Below are positions 38,055 through 47,001 of a DNA stretch of 64,000 bases, one piece after another. The stretch comes from Desulfomicrobium orale DSM 12838 (lineage in GTDB: Bacteria > Desulfobacterota > Desulfovibrionia > Desulfovibrionales > Desulfomicrobiaceae). Numbering within the stretch: the stretch's first letter is position 1; each line of letters starts with the position of its first letter. The notes beneath the pieces were generated by a model. It was given only the letters and a program-made list of their open reading frames with translations. It was not told the DNA's origin and did no database searches. The stretch is from NCBI RefSeq assembly GCF_001553625.1, contig NZ_CP014230.1:2542001-2606000 (forward strand). The letters are read 5' to 3'. The position numbers and the translations under genes were made by a program.

Positions 38055-38754
38055 GGTCCAAAATCTCCATGTCTACTACGGCGGCATCCACGCCCTGAAA
38101 GGCGTTTCCCTGGAGGCTCCCCAGGGAAAAATCATAACTCTCATCGGCGCCAACGGCGCGGGCAAGAGCAGCACGCTCCGGGCCATCGCCGGACTCATCA
38201 AAAACAAGAAAGGGTCCATCTCCTACAAGGGACAGGACATCACTGCCAAAGACCCTGTGGATATCGTCAAGGCGGGCATTGTCATGTCGCCGGAGGGGCG
38301 GCGCATCTTTCCGCACCTGAGCGTGACCGAAAACCTGTATCTTGGCGCGTACAGCCGCTCCGACCGGGAGGGCATCGAGCGGGACAAGGAGTGGGTATTC
38401 GAGCTTTTCCCCCGGCTGCGGGAGCGGCAGAATCAGAAGGGCGGCACCCTGTCCGGAGGCGAGCAGCAGATGCTGGCCGTGGGGCGGGCACTGATGAGTT
38501 CGCCGGAGGTGGTCATGCTCGATGAACCGAGTCTGGGACTGGCCCCGCTGCTGGTCAACGACGTGTTCAAGATCATCCGGCTCATCAATGAAGAGCAGGG
38601 CAAGACCGTGCTGTTGGTGGAACAGAACGCCTTTGCCGCCCTCAAGGTGGCACATTACGCCTATGTGCTGGAAACGGGCTCCATCGTGCTCCAGGGCGCG
38701 GGCGAGGAGCTTTTGAACGACGAACGCGTGATCAAGGCTTATCTGGGCGGTTGA
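38047..38754 (+). CDS. livF: Branched-chain amino acid ABC transporter ATP-binding protein LivF
   Basis: Second ATPase, 235 residues. Walker A is GANGAGKSSTLRAIAGL near residue 35, followed by VMSPEGRRIFPHLSVTENL near 82, the signature LSGGEQQMLAVGRALM near 138, Walker B VMLDEPSLGLAP, and VEQNAFAALKVA in the switch region. The ATG at 38047 lies inside the end of livG; an earlier in-frame start has no family support. A strong terminator follows. Confidence 0.95.
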   Translation: MLEVQNLHVYYGGIHALKGVSLEAPQGKIITLIGANGAGKSSTLRAIAGLIKNKKGSISYKGQDITAKDPVDIVKAGIVMSPEGRRIFPHLSVTENLYLGAYSRSDREGIERDKEWVFELFPRLRERQNQKGGTLSGGEQQMLAVGRALMSSPEVVMLDEPSLGLAPLLVNDVFKIIRLINEEQGKTVLLVEQNAFAALKVAHYAYVLETGSIVLQGAGEELLNDERVIKAYLGG

Positions 38755-38777
38755 CGGCGGGAAAAATCTGTTCCGGC

Positions 38778-38805
38778 GCGGCTCCAAATGGAGCCGTTTT
38801 TTTTT
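38778..38805 (+). terminator. Rho-independent terminator of the liv operon
   Basis: Seven-base-pair stem CGGCTCC/GGAGCCG with loop AAAT, followed by nine T residues, 24 bases after the livF stop. Confidence 0.93.
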
Positions 38806-39089
38806 GCGCGGCCCAACCAAGGCTTATCCTGAATACCTGCCGCGGACTGCCCTCCGATCCGGAGAGAATGCACAAGGCAGGCTTCCTTTCCACAAAAGGC
38901 CGGAACAAAACGCATGCTCTCACGCGCAGCCCGGCCATGTCGGCGCAGGAGTGAACAGCCGGGGCAAAGGCCCATTCTCCAGCAGAAAGGCCGGACTACT
39001 TGAAGTTGACGGCCGCCATGAAATGGCCAACAGAAAAAAGCCGACCACCATTCCTGAGCGGGCTGACAGAATGTAAACACACCGCCTAG
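38806..39089. other. Intergenic region between converging liv operon and moxR
   Basis: About 285 bases after the liv terminator in which I see no convincing gene, RNA or second terminator. Short open frames here have no ribosome sites and no recognisable sequence. Confidence 0.5.
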
Positions 39090-39989
39090 TCAGGGAACGG
39101 GCACGGCATCCAGCGCTTCGGAGGCGTCCACGGCCGCGCCGTGACGGGAATACAGACGATGCCCGGCCAGACTCGGGAAAACGGCCTGCACGTCCTCAGG
39201 CAGGACATAGTCGCGGCCGTCAATATAGGCCCAGGCCCTGGACGCCCGCACCAGCGCCTGTCCGGCGCGCGGGGAAAGACCGTTCACAAAACGCTTGCCG
39301 GTTCTGGTCCAGTCCAGCAAATCGCGTACATACCTAAGCAGCGGACGGGTCGTACGAACCTGATCCGCCTCATCCTGCAGGGCCAGCACCTGTTCCATGT
39401 TCATCAGCGCGTCCGGAAGCAAAGGCCGCCCCGCGTTTTGGGAGCGCTCCAGCAGTTCCAGCTCCGACTCCATATCCGGATATCCCAGACCGATGCGGAA
39501 CAAAAAGCGATCCAGCTGGGATTCAGGCAGCGGATAGGTTCCGGCCTGATCCAGAGCGTTCTGCGTGGCCAGCACGAAAAAAGGCCGGGGCAGCGGGCGC
39601 GTCTCGCTGTCCAGACTGACCTGACGCTCTTCCATGACTTCCAGCAGGGCGCTCTGCACGCGCGGGGTGCCCCGGTTGATCTCATCGGCCAGGAGCACGT
39701 TGGTGAACACCGGTCCCGGATGGAACACGAAAGACGACGAGGACGCGTCGAAAACGGAAACGCCCAGTACATCGCCGGGCAACAGATCAGTGGTGAATTG
39801 CACCCGACGGAAGTCCAGGCCCAGCACTGTGGCCAGGGACTTGGCCAGCGTGGTCTTGCCGATGCCGGGGATATCTTCGATCAGCAGATGCCCGCGGGCC
39901 AGCAGGCAGGTCAGGGCCAGTCGGATCTGGCTCCTCTTGCCCAATACCACCTCATCCAGCCGGGCCATGACTTCCCGCAGCGCGGTCAT
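39090..39989 (-). CDS. MoxR-family AAA+ ATPase
   Basis: Chaperone-type ATPase of 299 residues. Walker A is GIGKTTLAK at residues 42-50, followed by the pore region RRVQFTTDLLPGDVLG, Walker B LLADEINRGTPRVQSALLEVMEE with the sensor Asn in LATQNALDQAGTYPLPESQLDRF, and the C-terminal helical lid. MoxR proteins usually sit next to a DUF58/VWA gene whose product they help to mature. Here the next gene downstream is convergent and no such partner is seen. It starts inside the dapB stop (ATGA overlap), so it is translated with dapB, an uncommon pairing. Confidence 0.93.
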   Translation of the reverse strand: MTALREVMARLDEVVLGKRSQIRLALTCLLARGHLLIEDIPGIGKTTLAKSLATVLGLDFRRVQFTTDLLPGDVLGVSVFDASSSSFVFHPGPVFTNVLLADEINRGTPRVQSALLEVMEERQVSLDSETRPLPRPFFVLATQNALDQAGTYPLPESQLDRFLFRIGLGYPDMESELELLERSQNAGRPLLPDALMNMEQVLALQDEADQVRTTRPLLRYVRDLLDWTRTGKRFVNGLSPRAGQALVRASRAWAYIDGRDYVLPEDVQAVFPSLAGHRLYSRHGAAVDASEALDAVPVP

Positions 39990-40777
39990 GCCAGTCCTCC
40001 CAACAGATGATCCATGCCGTAGAGCCCGCCCGGCTCCCGCGTGATCAGCCAGACCGCCGCGCGCAGGGCCCCGCGCGCGAAATTTTCCCGCGAATGGGCG
40101 CGATGCGTGACTTCAACCCGCTCGCCCGGCCCGAAGAAATAAACCGTATGGTCGCCCACCACATCACCGCCGCGCAGGGCGTGCACGCCAAGTTCCCGCG
40201 CCGGGCGCGCGCCGGGCAGGCCGTGACGGCCGTAGTTGCCCACATCGGCCAGATCCCAACCTCGGGCTCCGGCCAGCACCTGGGCCAATCTGACCGCCGT
40301 GCCGCTGGGCGCGTCCTTTTTGTGGTGATGATGGATTTCCGTGATCTCCATGTCGTAATCCTCGCCCAGAATGCGTGACAGCTCGGGCAGAATGCGGGTC
40401 AGAGCGTACACCCCCACGGACATGTTAGGCGACCAGAACATCCGGCAGCTCACGGCCAGCTTCTCCAGTTCCGCGATCTGCGCGCCGTTCAGCCCGGTGG
40501 TACCGATAACCACGGGGTTTCCGGTCCGCGAAGCGACCCGTGCCGCCGCCAGAGTCACTTCCGGAGCCGTGAAGTCGATAACCACCGCTTCCGGCGCGGC
40601 GGCCAGCGCATCCTCCAGATCATGAGCCACCGGACAGCCCAGACTTTCCAGTCCGGCACTGTATTCGGCCCGTTCCACCACTCCGGCCAGAACGAACTTT
40701 TCCGATTCCAGCGCAAGCCGGGTCAGCGTCGAGCCCATGCGCCCCCCGGCGCCCATGATAATTACCGGAACAGACAT
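39986..40777 (-). CDS. dapB: 4-hydroxy-tetrahydrodipicolinate reductase
   Basis: NAD(P)H reductase of the lysine/diaminopimelate pathway. The 263-residue protein has IIMGAGGRMGSTLTR at the N-terminus, VVIGTTGLNGAQ near 92, SPNMSVGVYAL near 116, and the family signature EIHHHHKKDAPSGTAV near 146 with the catalytic His and Lys. The frame extends 13 codons upstream, but AGGAG lies 7 bases before the ATG at 40777. The stop overlaps moxR. Confidence 0.96.
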   Translation of the reverse strand: MSVPVIIMGAGGRMGSTLTRLALESEKFVLAGVVERAEYSAGLESLGCPVAHDLEDALAAAPEAVVIDFTAPEVTLAAARVASRTGNPVVIGTTGLNGAQIAELEKLAVSCRMFWSPNMSVGVYALTRILPELSRILGEDYDMEITEIHHHHKKDAPSGTAVRLAQVLAGARGWDLADVGNYGRHGLPGARPARELGVHALRGGDVVGDHTVYFFGPGERVEVTHRAHSRENFARGALRAAVWLITREPGGLYGMDHLLGGLA

Positions 40778-40837
40778 GTTTTTCTCCTGATGTTGAAACC
40801 AAACGAAGTGGGTCACCGCGAAATCCGCCGACCCACC

Positions 40838-41575
40838 TCAGCCGAGCCAAAAATTTGTCTCCAGCGGATGCTTACGCGGATAATCGACTATACTCCCGGT
40901 GTAGCCCATTTTTTTACGCAGAAGGAAAAAGATTGATTGCGCCATGGATGGGAAAAAAGCGGCCAGCGGTCTGGCAATGCATTTGGGAAATGGATAGAAA
41001 TTGCTTCCGGCAAAGGCTTCCAGATCGTAACCGCCGGGAAATGTTCTGCCCAGAAAGTCCAGAAAATCATTTCCGGAAAAGCAGCGCACATGGGCGGAAC
41101 ACGACTTGGCCTGGGAAGGGTGCCTGCCGAACAACAACAAAATGCGATTATGAAAAGCGGCCACGTTCGGCACGCCGATCAGCAGACGGCCTCCCACTTT
41201 CAGGCAGCGCGACATTTCGTGCAGAATCCAGAACAGCTCCTTGGTGTGCTCCAGAATCTGATTGGCGATGATCACGTCAAGACAAGCGTCTGCAAAGGGG
41301 AATTGGTCGCGCTCAAGATTGAGAGAATTTACCGGGAAGCCATGATTTTCCAACGCGGCGACATTCCGAGGAAAACACTCAATAGCATGGCATACCGCTT
41401 CCGGGCAAACATCGCGGGCGATCGCCAGATCATTTCCACAACCCGCACCCACATCCAGCACATGCCCGTACGGAGCACACCTTTCAAGGAATGACCGTAC
41501 GACATGGCGTCCGTAATTTTCTTCCTGATCAATCCAGGAGATCGCGGCAGAAGACAGACTCAAGGCGCTCCCCAT
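40838..41575 (-). CDS. Class I SAM-dependent methyltransferase (type 11)
   Basis: Cytosolic 245-residue methyltransferase. Motif I is HVLDVGAGCGNDLAIA near residue 38, motif II ends in HAIECFPRNV, then DVIIANQILEHTKELFWILHEMSRCLKVGGRLLIGVPN carries motifs IV and V. The segment after residue 150 (CSAHVRCFSGNDFLDFLG) resembles methyltransferases that act on small or lipid-linked substrates. The substrate is unknown and its neighbours (dapB downstream, ligase-like gene upstream) do not suggest one. Confidence 0.85.
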   Translation of the reverse strand: MGSALSLSSAAISWIDQEENYGRHVVRSFLERCAPYGHVLDVGAGCGNDLAIARDVCPEAVCHAIECFPRNVAALENHGFPVNSLNLERDQFPFADACLDVIIANQILEHTKELFWILHEMSRCLKVGGRLLIGVPNVAAFHNRILLLFGRHPSQAKSCSAHVRCFSGNDFLDFLGRTFPGGYDLEAFAGSNFYPFPKCIARPLAAFFPSMAQSIFFLLRKKMGYTGSIVDYPRKHPLETNFWLG

Positions 41576-41728
41576 CTGCTTGCTTTCTGAAAAAGCCTCG
41601 CATCAGATGACATAATCCCACAATGAGACCCGGTCCTGAACGGCAAGGAGGGCTGACGCTGAACCTTCAGACAACCGGAAGCGTTGCCGAAACGATGCCG
41701 ATGCCTCACAGTGCTCCTTCCCGCCGCA

Positions 41729-43567
41729 TCACTTCCCATCCACAAGAGCCAGATATTCCTGCTCCGTCAGAATCCGGGTGCCGATCTGGCGGGCCTTGGC
41801 CAATTTGGCCGCACCCACTTTCTCTCCACAGACCAGATAGTCCGTCTTGGCGTTGACCGCGCTCTGCACCAGCGCGCCCAGAGCGCGCGCCTGTTCCTGC
41901 ATGGCCTCGCGGGAGGCGGTCATCTTGCCGGTAAAAACCACATGCTTCCCGGCCATTGGAGCGGCCGCATCGGCTGGCCTGGCCGCACCGGTGGGCAAAA
42001 TCCGGAAGCCCAGATCCAGCATGTGCCGCAGGGTCGGCCCCCGGCGTTTCATGCCGTCCACAATGCTCCGGGCCGTGACATTCCCGAAACCGTGGATGGC
42101 TTCGATCCGCTCCGCCGTCAGATCCGGCACCTCCTCCAGACGAAAATTCTCGAGCAGCCTGCGGCTGTCCCCCGTGCCTAATCCCTCCACACCCAGAGCG
42201 GCCAGAAACCGCCAGTCCTCCACCGGGCGGGTCCGGCTCAGGAGCACGGCTTCAGCCAGATTGGACGACTGCACGGGACCAAAACCCATACGCCGGAAAT
42301 CCTCCTCTCCCAATTCGTAAACTTTCTCCAGTTCGTCGTATCCGGCGGCCGCCATCCGTTCGAGGGTCTTGCGACCGAACCAGTCCGCATTACCCAGTGT
42401 TTTGAACCAGTGCTCCAGAGCCTGCACGGCCTGAGCCGGACAATGCTCGTCGGGACAAAGCAGAAAATCTCCCTCGCGGATAAGCTTCGCGGCGCAGGAA
42501 GGACACTCTGCAGGCAGTTCCGGCGCGGCGGCATGAACGACCGCCTCCACCTTGGGGATGACCTCGCCGCTGCGGATGATTTCGATTTCCGCGCCCACTC
42601 CGAGTCCGTTTTTCTCCAGAAACCCCGCGTTGTGCGCCGTTACACGGCGGATGGTCGCCCCGGAAAGACTGGTGGCCGCCACGCACAGCACCGGCGTGAC
42701 CTTGCCCGTGCGGCCCACCTGCCAGACGACATCCTCTACCGTGGTCCGGGCCGTATCCCCTTTGCGCTTGATGGCGATCTGCCAGCGGTGGTGATGGTTG
42801 GTGGCCCCCATGCTGCGCCGCACGTCCTCGTCCACGGCCTCCGCCACCATGCCATCCAACGGGTAGTCCACCTCCGCGGCCAGTTCCTCGGCGATGTCCT
42901 CCATGCACCGCACCAGTTCATCCCCGTCTCCTTCCCAGCGGGGCAGCATGGCATAGGGCACAAAGCGCACGGCCCCGGCATCCAGCGCCCGGCGGGCGTC
43001 TTCATTCACCGTATCCGCGGACACGATGCCTACCACCAGATTGCGCGGGTGCTCGAACTTTCCGGCCAGATGCGCGTCGAAATAACTCCGGACCACCACC
43101 ATCTCTCCCATGCCCAAACCGCGCCCGCCTTCCGGCACCATACCTTTGGCAAAGGCCGAGCTGACCTCGTAGCCCACCTCGCCATTGCCGCGCGTGGCGA
43201 ATACTGTGCCGTCGTCGCGCCCTGCCAGACCGTCGAGTTTGGGTGTGACCCGAAACAGCGGGTTGAGCACACCGATCTCCTCCGCTTCCTTGCGCACACG
43301 AGCCACGAACCGGGCCAGATCTTCCCGGGTATAGGCCTTCTCCGTGGACAGCATGGGCTGGGGATGACGCACTTCGGGCCGGCCGGAAAACTCTTCCGGC
43401 TCCACGCGTTGCAGAAAAGGATGCTCCGGCTCCAGCCCGCGCAGAGTTTCCACCAGCAGGTCGTACTCGAGGTCGGAGATTTCCGGCGCGCCACTCCGGT
43501 ACGCTGCGTTATAGTGCTCAAGACGAGCGGCAAGCTCTGCAATTCCAGTATCAGTATTTATATTCAT
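41729..43567 (-). CDS. ligA: Diverged NAD-dependent DNA ligase (LigA-like)
   Basis: A 612-residue protein with the whole LigA layout: Ia domain (AAYRSGAPEISDLEYD), adenylation domain (K110 in TPKLDGLAG), OB fold (VGRTGKVTPV), four-Cys zinc finger (CPSCAAKL then CPDEHC), helix-hairpin-helix repeats (GFGNVTARSIVDG) and a C-terminal BRCT domain (HVVFTGKMTASREAM). Several residues known to be needed in LigA are changed. The Glu before KxDG is Thr108. The EVRGEV glutamate has no counterpart. The motif IV lysine of DGVVxK is Glu243 (DGMVAEA), while the motif V lysine is kept (K267). It is shorter than the usual 670. It may be a second, specialised or inactive ligase. The ATG at 43567 has no clear ribosome site; TTG at 43570 is the alternative. 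Confidence 0.82.
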   Translation of the reverse strand: MNINTDTGIAELAARLEHYNAAYRSGAPEISDLEYDLLVETLRGLEPEHPFLQRVEPEEFSGRPEVRHPQPMLSTEKAYTREDLARFVARVRKEAEEIGVLNPLFRVTPKLDGLAGRDDGTVFATRGNGEVGYEVSSAFAKGMVPEGGRGLGMGEMVVVRSYFDAHLAGKFEHPRNLVVGIVSADTVNEDARRALDAGAVRFVPYAMLPRWEGDGDELVRCMEDIAEELAAEVDYPLDGMVAEAVDEDVRRSMGATNHHHRWQIAIKRKGDTARTTVEDVVWQVGRTGKVTPVLCVAATSLSGATIRRVTAHNAGFLEKNGLGVGAEIEIIRSGEVIPKVEAVVHAAAPELPAECPSCAAKLIREGDFLLCPDEHCPAQAVQALEHWFKTLGNADWFGRKTLERMAAAGYDELEKVYELGEEDFRRMGFGPVQSSNLAEAVLLSRTRPVEDWRFLAALGVEGLGTGDSRRLLENFRLEEVPDLTAERIEAIHGFGNVTARSIVDGMKRRGPTLRHMLDLGFRILPTGAARPADAAAPMAGKHVVFTGKMTASREAMQEQARALGALVQSAVNAKTDYLVCGEKVGAAKLAKARQIGTRILTEQEYLALVDGK

Positions 43568-43606
43568 CAAACCAAAATATTGGGGTTTACATTCAGGTTC
43601 CAGAGT

Positions 43607-43756
43607 TCATCGAAGCCAGCATAATTTGGAATCCCAAACAGTTTGACCGTATACGTCAACCGCTTCCCACAAGGCGATATTACCTGAAAGAGACTGGAAA
43701 TAATATCCCCATGGGTACTCCAGAACTTTCGACTCACACTCGATAATGCTCAAGTG
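43607..43756 (-). pseudogene. Possible gene fragment cut by the IS5 element
   Basis: From the IS border a minus-strand frame reads LSIIECESKVLEYPW, GYYFQSLSGNIALWEAVD and VYGQTVWDSKL, then stops at 43607. The composition is protein-like and vaguely recalls small immunity or YrhB-type proteins, but there is no start codon. The CTAG target flank places a stop just before it, so it is at best a remnant. Confidence 0.25.
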
Positions 43757-44014
43757 CTAGGGTGTGTTTGCAAACTATTTGATCCAAATCATTGAAGCTG
43801 CCAGGTAAACGAAAGAAAGAAAAGTCTGGGCAAGCTTTTCATAACGTGTTGCCACTCTGCGGTACTCTTTGATTTTACTGAAAAAGCATTCAACAAGGTG
43901 CCGTTCCTTATAAAGATGCCGATCATACCGACGAGGTGTTTTACGATTTGAGCGTGGAGGAATAACTACGGTACAGCCTCTTGCTTCAAGAAGTTGAACT
44001 AACGGCTCGCTGTC

Positions 44015-45272
44015 ATTGCTGTCCGGCTAAGCGATGTAATCTAACAGTGTGAAGTTATATGAATTATCGAATTTTCGTCGTCTGGGATTCAGGAGTTCAT
44101 CCAAGGATGCCTCGCCGAGCAGGTTGAGTTGAATGAGCTGGAAGAGTTGCTGTACGGAGAGTCCGAGACGGCTGAGGAATTTCTGGTACGCGAGGAGCAG
44201 GTAAACCGTCAGGGCCGTGTAAATCTGGATCAGAACCGCATTTTCCGAGTTGCCGACGAAGGTCTTTATGCGCAAATTTTGTTTGATTTCCTTGAAGAAG
44301 AGCTCGATTTGCCAGCGGTCTTTATAGATGTCGGCGATGGTTTTCGCCGAAAGCCGGAAATGGTTGGTCAAAAATTCGTAGTGTTTCCCGGTTTCCTGGT
44401 CACGATAGCCGATACGGCGCAAGCGTAAGGATTTTCCCCGGCTGGAGACTTCAATGATGTGATCGGAAGTAACGCCGGTCTTGCGATTCACGAGGCGGCG
44501 CTCCAGGAGTTTGAAAACGGCGTTGCGCTTGAGCCGGGTCACAAAAAAGACGCCCTTTGCCCCGAGGAGCCGAAACCAGGGATAGCTGGTGAAGCCCTTG
44601 TCAAAGACCACGATGGAGCCTTTGGGCAACTCCATAGCCTGAGCTATGCGGCTTTCATGGATTTTGGCGTCGGTGACGGTTGCGAAAGCCGGGATATGGC
44701 CATCGTGATCCAGCAAGGTATGTACTTTGACGCCGCCCTTGGCCTGCCGAAACGAGGCCCAGGGAAAAAGCGCCAGGCAAAGCTTTATGGTGGTGGCGTC
44801 CAGACTGAACAATTTGGATTTGAAACGGAATTTGTGCTTCGGGGCTTTTGCGGCGCACAGGCCGTACATCTCGGCGAACAGATCCTTGAAAAAGCCTGCG
44901 GGGCGAGAATTGTTCGCGTCAGCAAAGGTCGAGCGGGCCACGTTTTTCAGTCCCCAGTGATACAGGCGGTTTCCCGCAGCCTCAAGGCAGCGCAGGCCAT
45001 CGCGCATGGAACGTCTTGCGGCAAGCTGGATGAAGGCCATGACCGTGAACTGCTCCTTGAAACCGAATTGACGCGACGAGCGCCCGGTTTTGTGCCGTCT
45101 TTCGAGTTTCTGAAAAACATGTCTGGGAATCAGAGATAGCGTCTGGGAGAATAGTGTATTATGGTGACTCAAGTCCAAAATCTCCTTGTATGGCAAGATG
45201 TTGTGGTGATTTCTTTTACCACATATCGCTGAGATTTTGGACTTTTTTCTTATCCCTTAGCCGGACAGCAAT
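44015..45272 (-). mobile_element. IS4-family element (1258 bp) inside IS5 copy F
   Basis: Perfect 17-bp inverted repeats ATTGCTGTCCGGCTAAG, flanked by the 11-bp direct repeat GGCTCGCTGTC (44004-44014 and 45273-45283). The duplicated sequence occurs once in copy D, which proves that it is a target duplication. Confidence 0.95.
44027..45196 (-). CDS. IS4-family transposase
   Basis: DDE transposase of 389 residues. The N-terminal domain is IS4-like (HKTGRSSRQFGFKEQFTVM). The first catalytic Asp is in LFSLDATTIKLC near residue 150, the second in IVVFDKGFTSYPWF near 200, and the third motif is the IS4 YREK signature, seen as YKDRWQIELFFKEIK with exact Y-x2-R-x3-E-x6-K spacing near 290. The frame is intact and the element's ends and target repeats are perfect, so it looks recently active. 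Confidence 0.93.
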   Translation of the reverse strand: MPYKEILDLSHHNTLFSQTLSLIPRHVFQKLERRHKTGRSSRQFGFKEQFTVMAFIQLAARRSMRDGLRCLEAAGNRLYHWGLKNVARSTFADANNSRPAGFFKDLFAEMYGLCAAKAPKHKFRFKSKLFSLDATTIKLCLALFPWASFRQAKGGVKVHTLLDHDGHIPAFATVTDAKIHESRIAQAMELPKGSIVVFDKGFTSYPWFRLLGAKGVFFVTRLKRNAVFKLLERRLVNRKTGVTSDHIIEVSSRGKSLRLRRIGYRDQETGKHYEFLTNHFRLSAKTIADIYKDRWQIELFFKEIKQNLRIKTFVGNSENAVLIQIYTALTVYLLLAYQKFLSRLGLSVQQLFQLIQLNLLGEASLDELLNPRRRKFDNSYNFTLLDYIA

Positions 45273-45848
45273 GGCTCGCTGTCATACCCTTTATCGGCAA
45301 TGACAGTGCAATCACGAACCCCTTCAAGTAATTGTGGTGCAACACTGATATCCGCGCATTCACCTCCTGTAAGGAAAAACGATACAGGATTGCCGAGCGC
45401 GTCTACCTGTGCATGCAGCTTGGAGGTAAAACCTCCGCGACTGCGGCCCAGAGCTTGTCTGTGCTGCCCCCTTTTGCGCCAGCCGAATGTTTGTGGGCAT
45501 GGATGTACGTACCGTCAATCATTACCGCTTCGAGATCGGGGTCAGACGCCAGAGCGAGAAAGACTGCTTTCCAGGATCCTTTTATCTGCCAACGCCGAAA
45601 GCGGGAATACACGGCATTCCATGACCCATACTCTTTCGGCAGGGCCCTCCAGGGAGCCCCGGTGCGCAGCAGCCAGATGATTGCATTTATGAATGTTCGT
45701 TTATCTTTGGCCGGACGGCCGCCTTTGGGCGAACCCTCAAGCGGCAGAACGGGCTCAAGCCGTTGCCAGGTTTCATCGGAAATATCGGTATAACACATGT
45801 CCAAAAGCTACACCAAACCACGCTGGTTATAAAGTTTGCAAACACACC

Positions 45849-46169
45849 CTAGAGATAAAACCATACCTACGAAACTCAGAGCTTATATAAAATAGAGAAG
45901 GGAATAGATTTTTCATGAAACACAATATGTTATATATAAACATTATCTTACCGTGCTTCAAAACAAAATAATTCATATCCAACTCATCATGGACAGTGGT
46001 GTTATCTGAATAGAAATAAAATTTTCTCTCATATTTTTGTATCCAAAGTATCATATCATACTTGATAATACTTTTTCTAAAAAATGCCCCTTTCTGAAGC
46101 TATTCAAAGTACGCAGGGAATAGCAAAAAAATAACATACATCTTACTGAATTTATTAATAAATGAATTT
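45849..46169. other. AT-rich stretch between IS5 copy F and IS1595
   Basis: About 320 bases, much more AT-rich than the chromosome. A minus-strand frame from 46054 (ILWIQKYERKFYFYSDNTTV, then MNYFVLKHG) runs into the IS5 end. It has no ribosome site and matches nothing I recognise; it may be a remnant of a gene cut by the IS. The last eight bases are the IS1595 target repeat ATGAATTT. Confidence 0.4.
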
Positions 46170-46905
46170 GGGTCATGCCTAGTCCATGAGTCTCCATTCG
46201 ACTATAAGGCTAGTCACGACAATGAAAAACAAGTATGCGAAGCGTTCAAGAATTTCAGAGGCCAAAGTCCGACAAGTAGTGAAGCTGTTTGCCGTGGATT
46301 TGAATGCCCTGCAGATAGCTGAAATAGCCGGGGTAAATCGTAATACCGCGAACCGTTATCTGGCTGCTTTCCGAGAGAGGATTGCCCGGTTCTGCGAGGC
46401 GGAGTCTCCTGTTCAAGGCGAAGTTGAGGTTGATGAAAGCTATTTTGGCGCACGCCGCGTTAAAGGAGTCAGAGGCCGAGGAGCCAAGGGCAAAACCATT
46501 GTGTTCGGCTTATTCAAGCGTGAAGGTCGCGTTTATACCGAAATTGTCCCGGACTGTTCAAAAATCACCCTCCAAGGGATCATCCGGGGCCGCGTGAAAC
46601 TTGAAAGCATTATTCACTCTGATGGCTGGCGCGGCTATGATGGTCTCGTAGACCTAGGCTACCAAAAACACTTCCGGGTTGAGCATGGCAACAATGAATT
46701 TGCCAATAAAAACTCACACATTAACGGCATTGAGAGCTTCTGGGCTTTTGCCAAAACACGACTTGTTCGTTTTAGGGGTTTGCCCAAGCACACTTTTTAC
46801 TTTCATTTGAAAGAATGTGAATTTCGCTTTAACCATAGAAACGAAGATAGTTATAAACTTCTGCTCAAAATGCTCAGAGAAAATCCACTCAGCTAGGCAT
46901 GACCC
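46170..46905 (+). mobile_element. IS1595-family element (736 bp)
   Basis: Terminal repeats GGGTCATGCCTAG at both ends in inverted orientation, with the 8-bp direct repeat ATGAATTT at 46162-46169 and 46906-46913, the duplication length expected for IS1595. A fragment of the same terminus occurs at 21616. Confidence 0.93.
46222..46896 (+). CDS. IS1595-family transposase (IS1016 group)
   Basis: The 224-residue DDE-type transposase has an N-terminal helix-turn-helix (ALQIAEIAGVNRNTANRYLAA) and then VEVDESYFGARR with the first catalytic Asp near 80. The segment IIHSDGWRGYDGL carries the second Asp near 145, and HINGIESFWAFAKTRL has the Asn/Glu region near 180. These match the short IS1016-type subgroup without the zinc-binding N-terminus. 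An earlier in-frame ATG at 46186 lies in the terminal region; the ATG at 46222 begins the conserved part. The frame is intact. Confidence 0.92.
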   Translation: MKNKYAKRSRISEAKVRQVVKLFAVDLNALQIAEIAGVNRNTANRYLAAFRERIARFCEAESPVQGEVEVDESYFGARRVKGVRGRGAKGKTIVFGLFKREGRVYTEIVPDCSKITLQGIIRGRVKLESIIHSDGWRGYDGLVDLGYQKHFRVEHGNNEFANKNSHINGIESFWAFAKTRLVRFRGLPKHTFYFHLKECEFRFNHRNEDSYKLLLKMLRENPLS

Positions 46906-47001
46906 ATGAATTTAATATCTTAATATCAAATATCTCTATAAAATATATTAAGATACAAAATATATACTACCTTCTTATTAGAATTAGGAACTTTCCCATT
47001 T

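Larger units (their letters stand above)
43775..45798 (-). pseudogene. IS5 type 2 transposase interrupted by IS4 (copy F)
   Basis: Frame one (45798 down to 45403) is identical in translation to copy D. Frame two is split within the segment around VIADKGYDSEPL by the IS4 element, so no full transposase can be made from this copy. It could still be moved in trans by copy D's enzyme. Confidence 0.88.
43761..45848 (-). mobile_element. IS5-family element type 2, copy F, carrying a nested IS4 element
   Basis: Perfect terminal repeats GGTGTGTTTGCAAACT and CTAG on both sides (43757-43760, 45849-45852). Removing the inserted IS4 and its 11-base target duplication leaves 819 bp, the same length as copy D. 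The frame-one translation is identical to that of copy D, so the two copies diverged recently. Confidence 0.93.
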
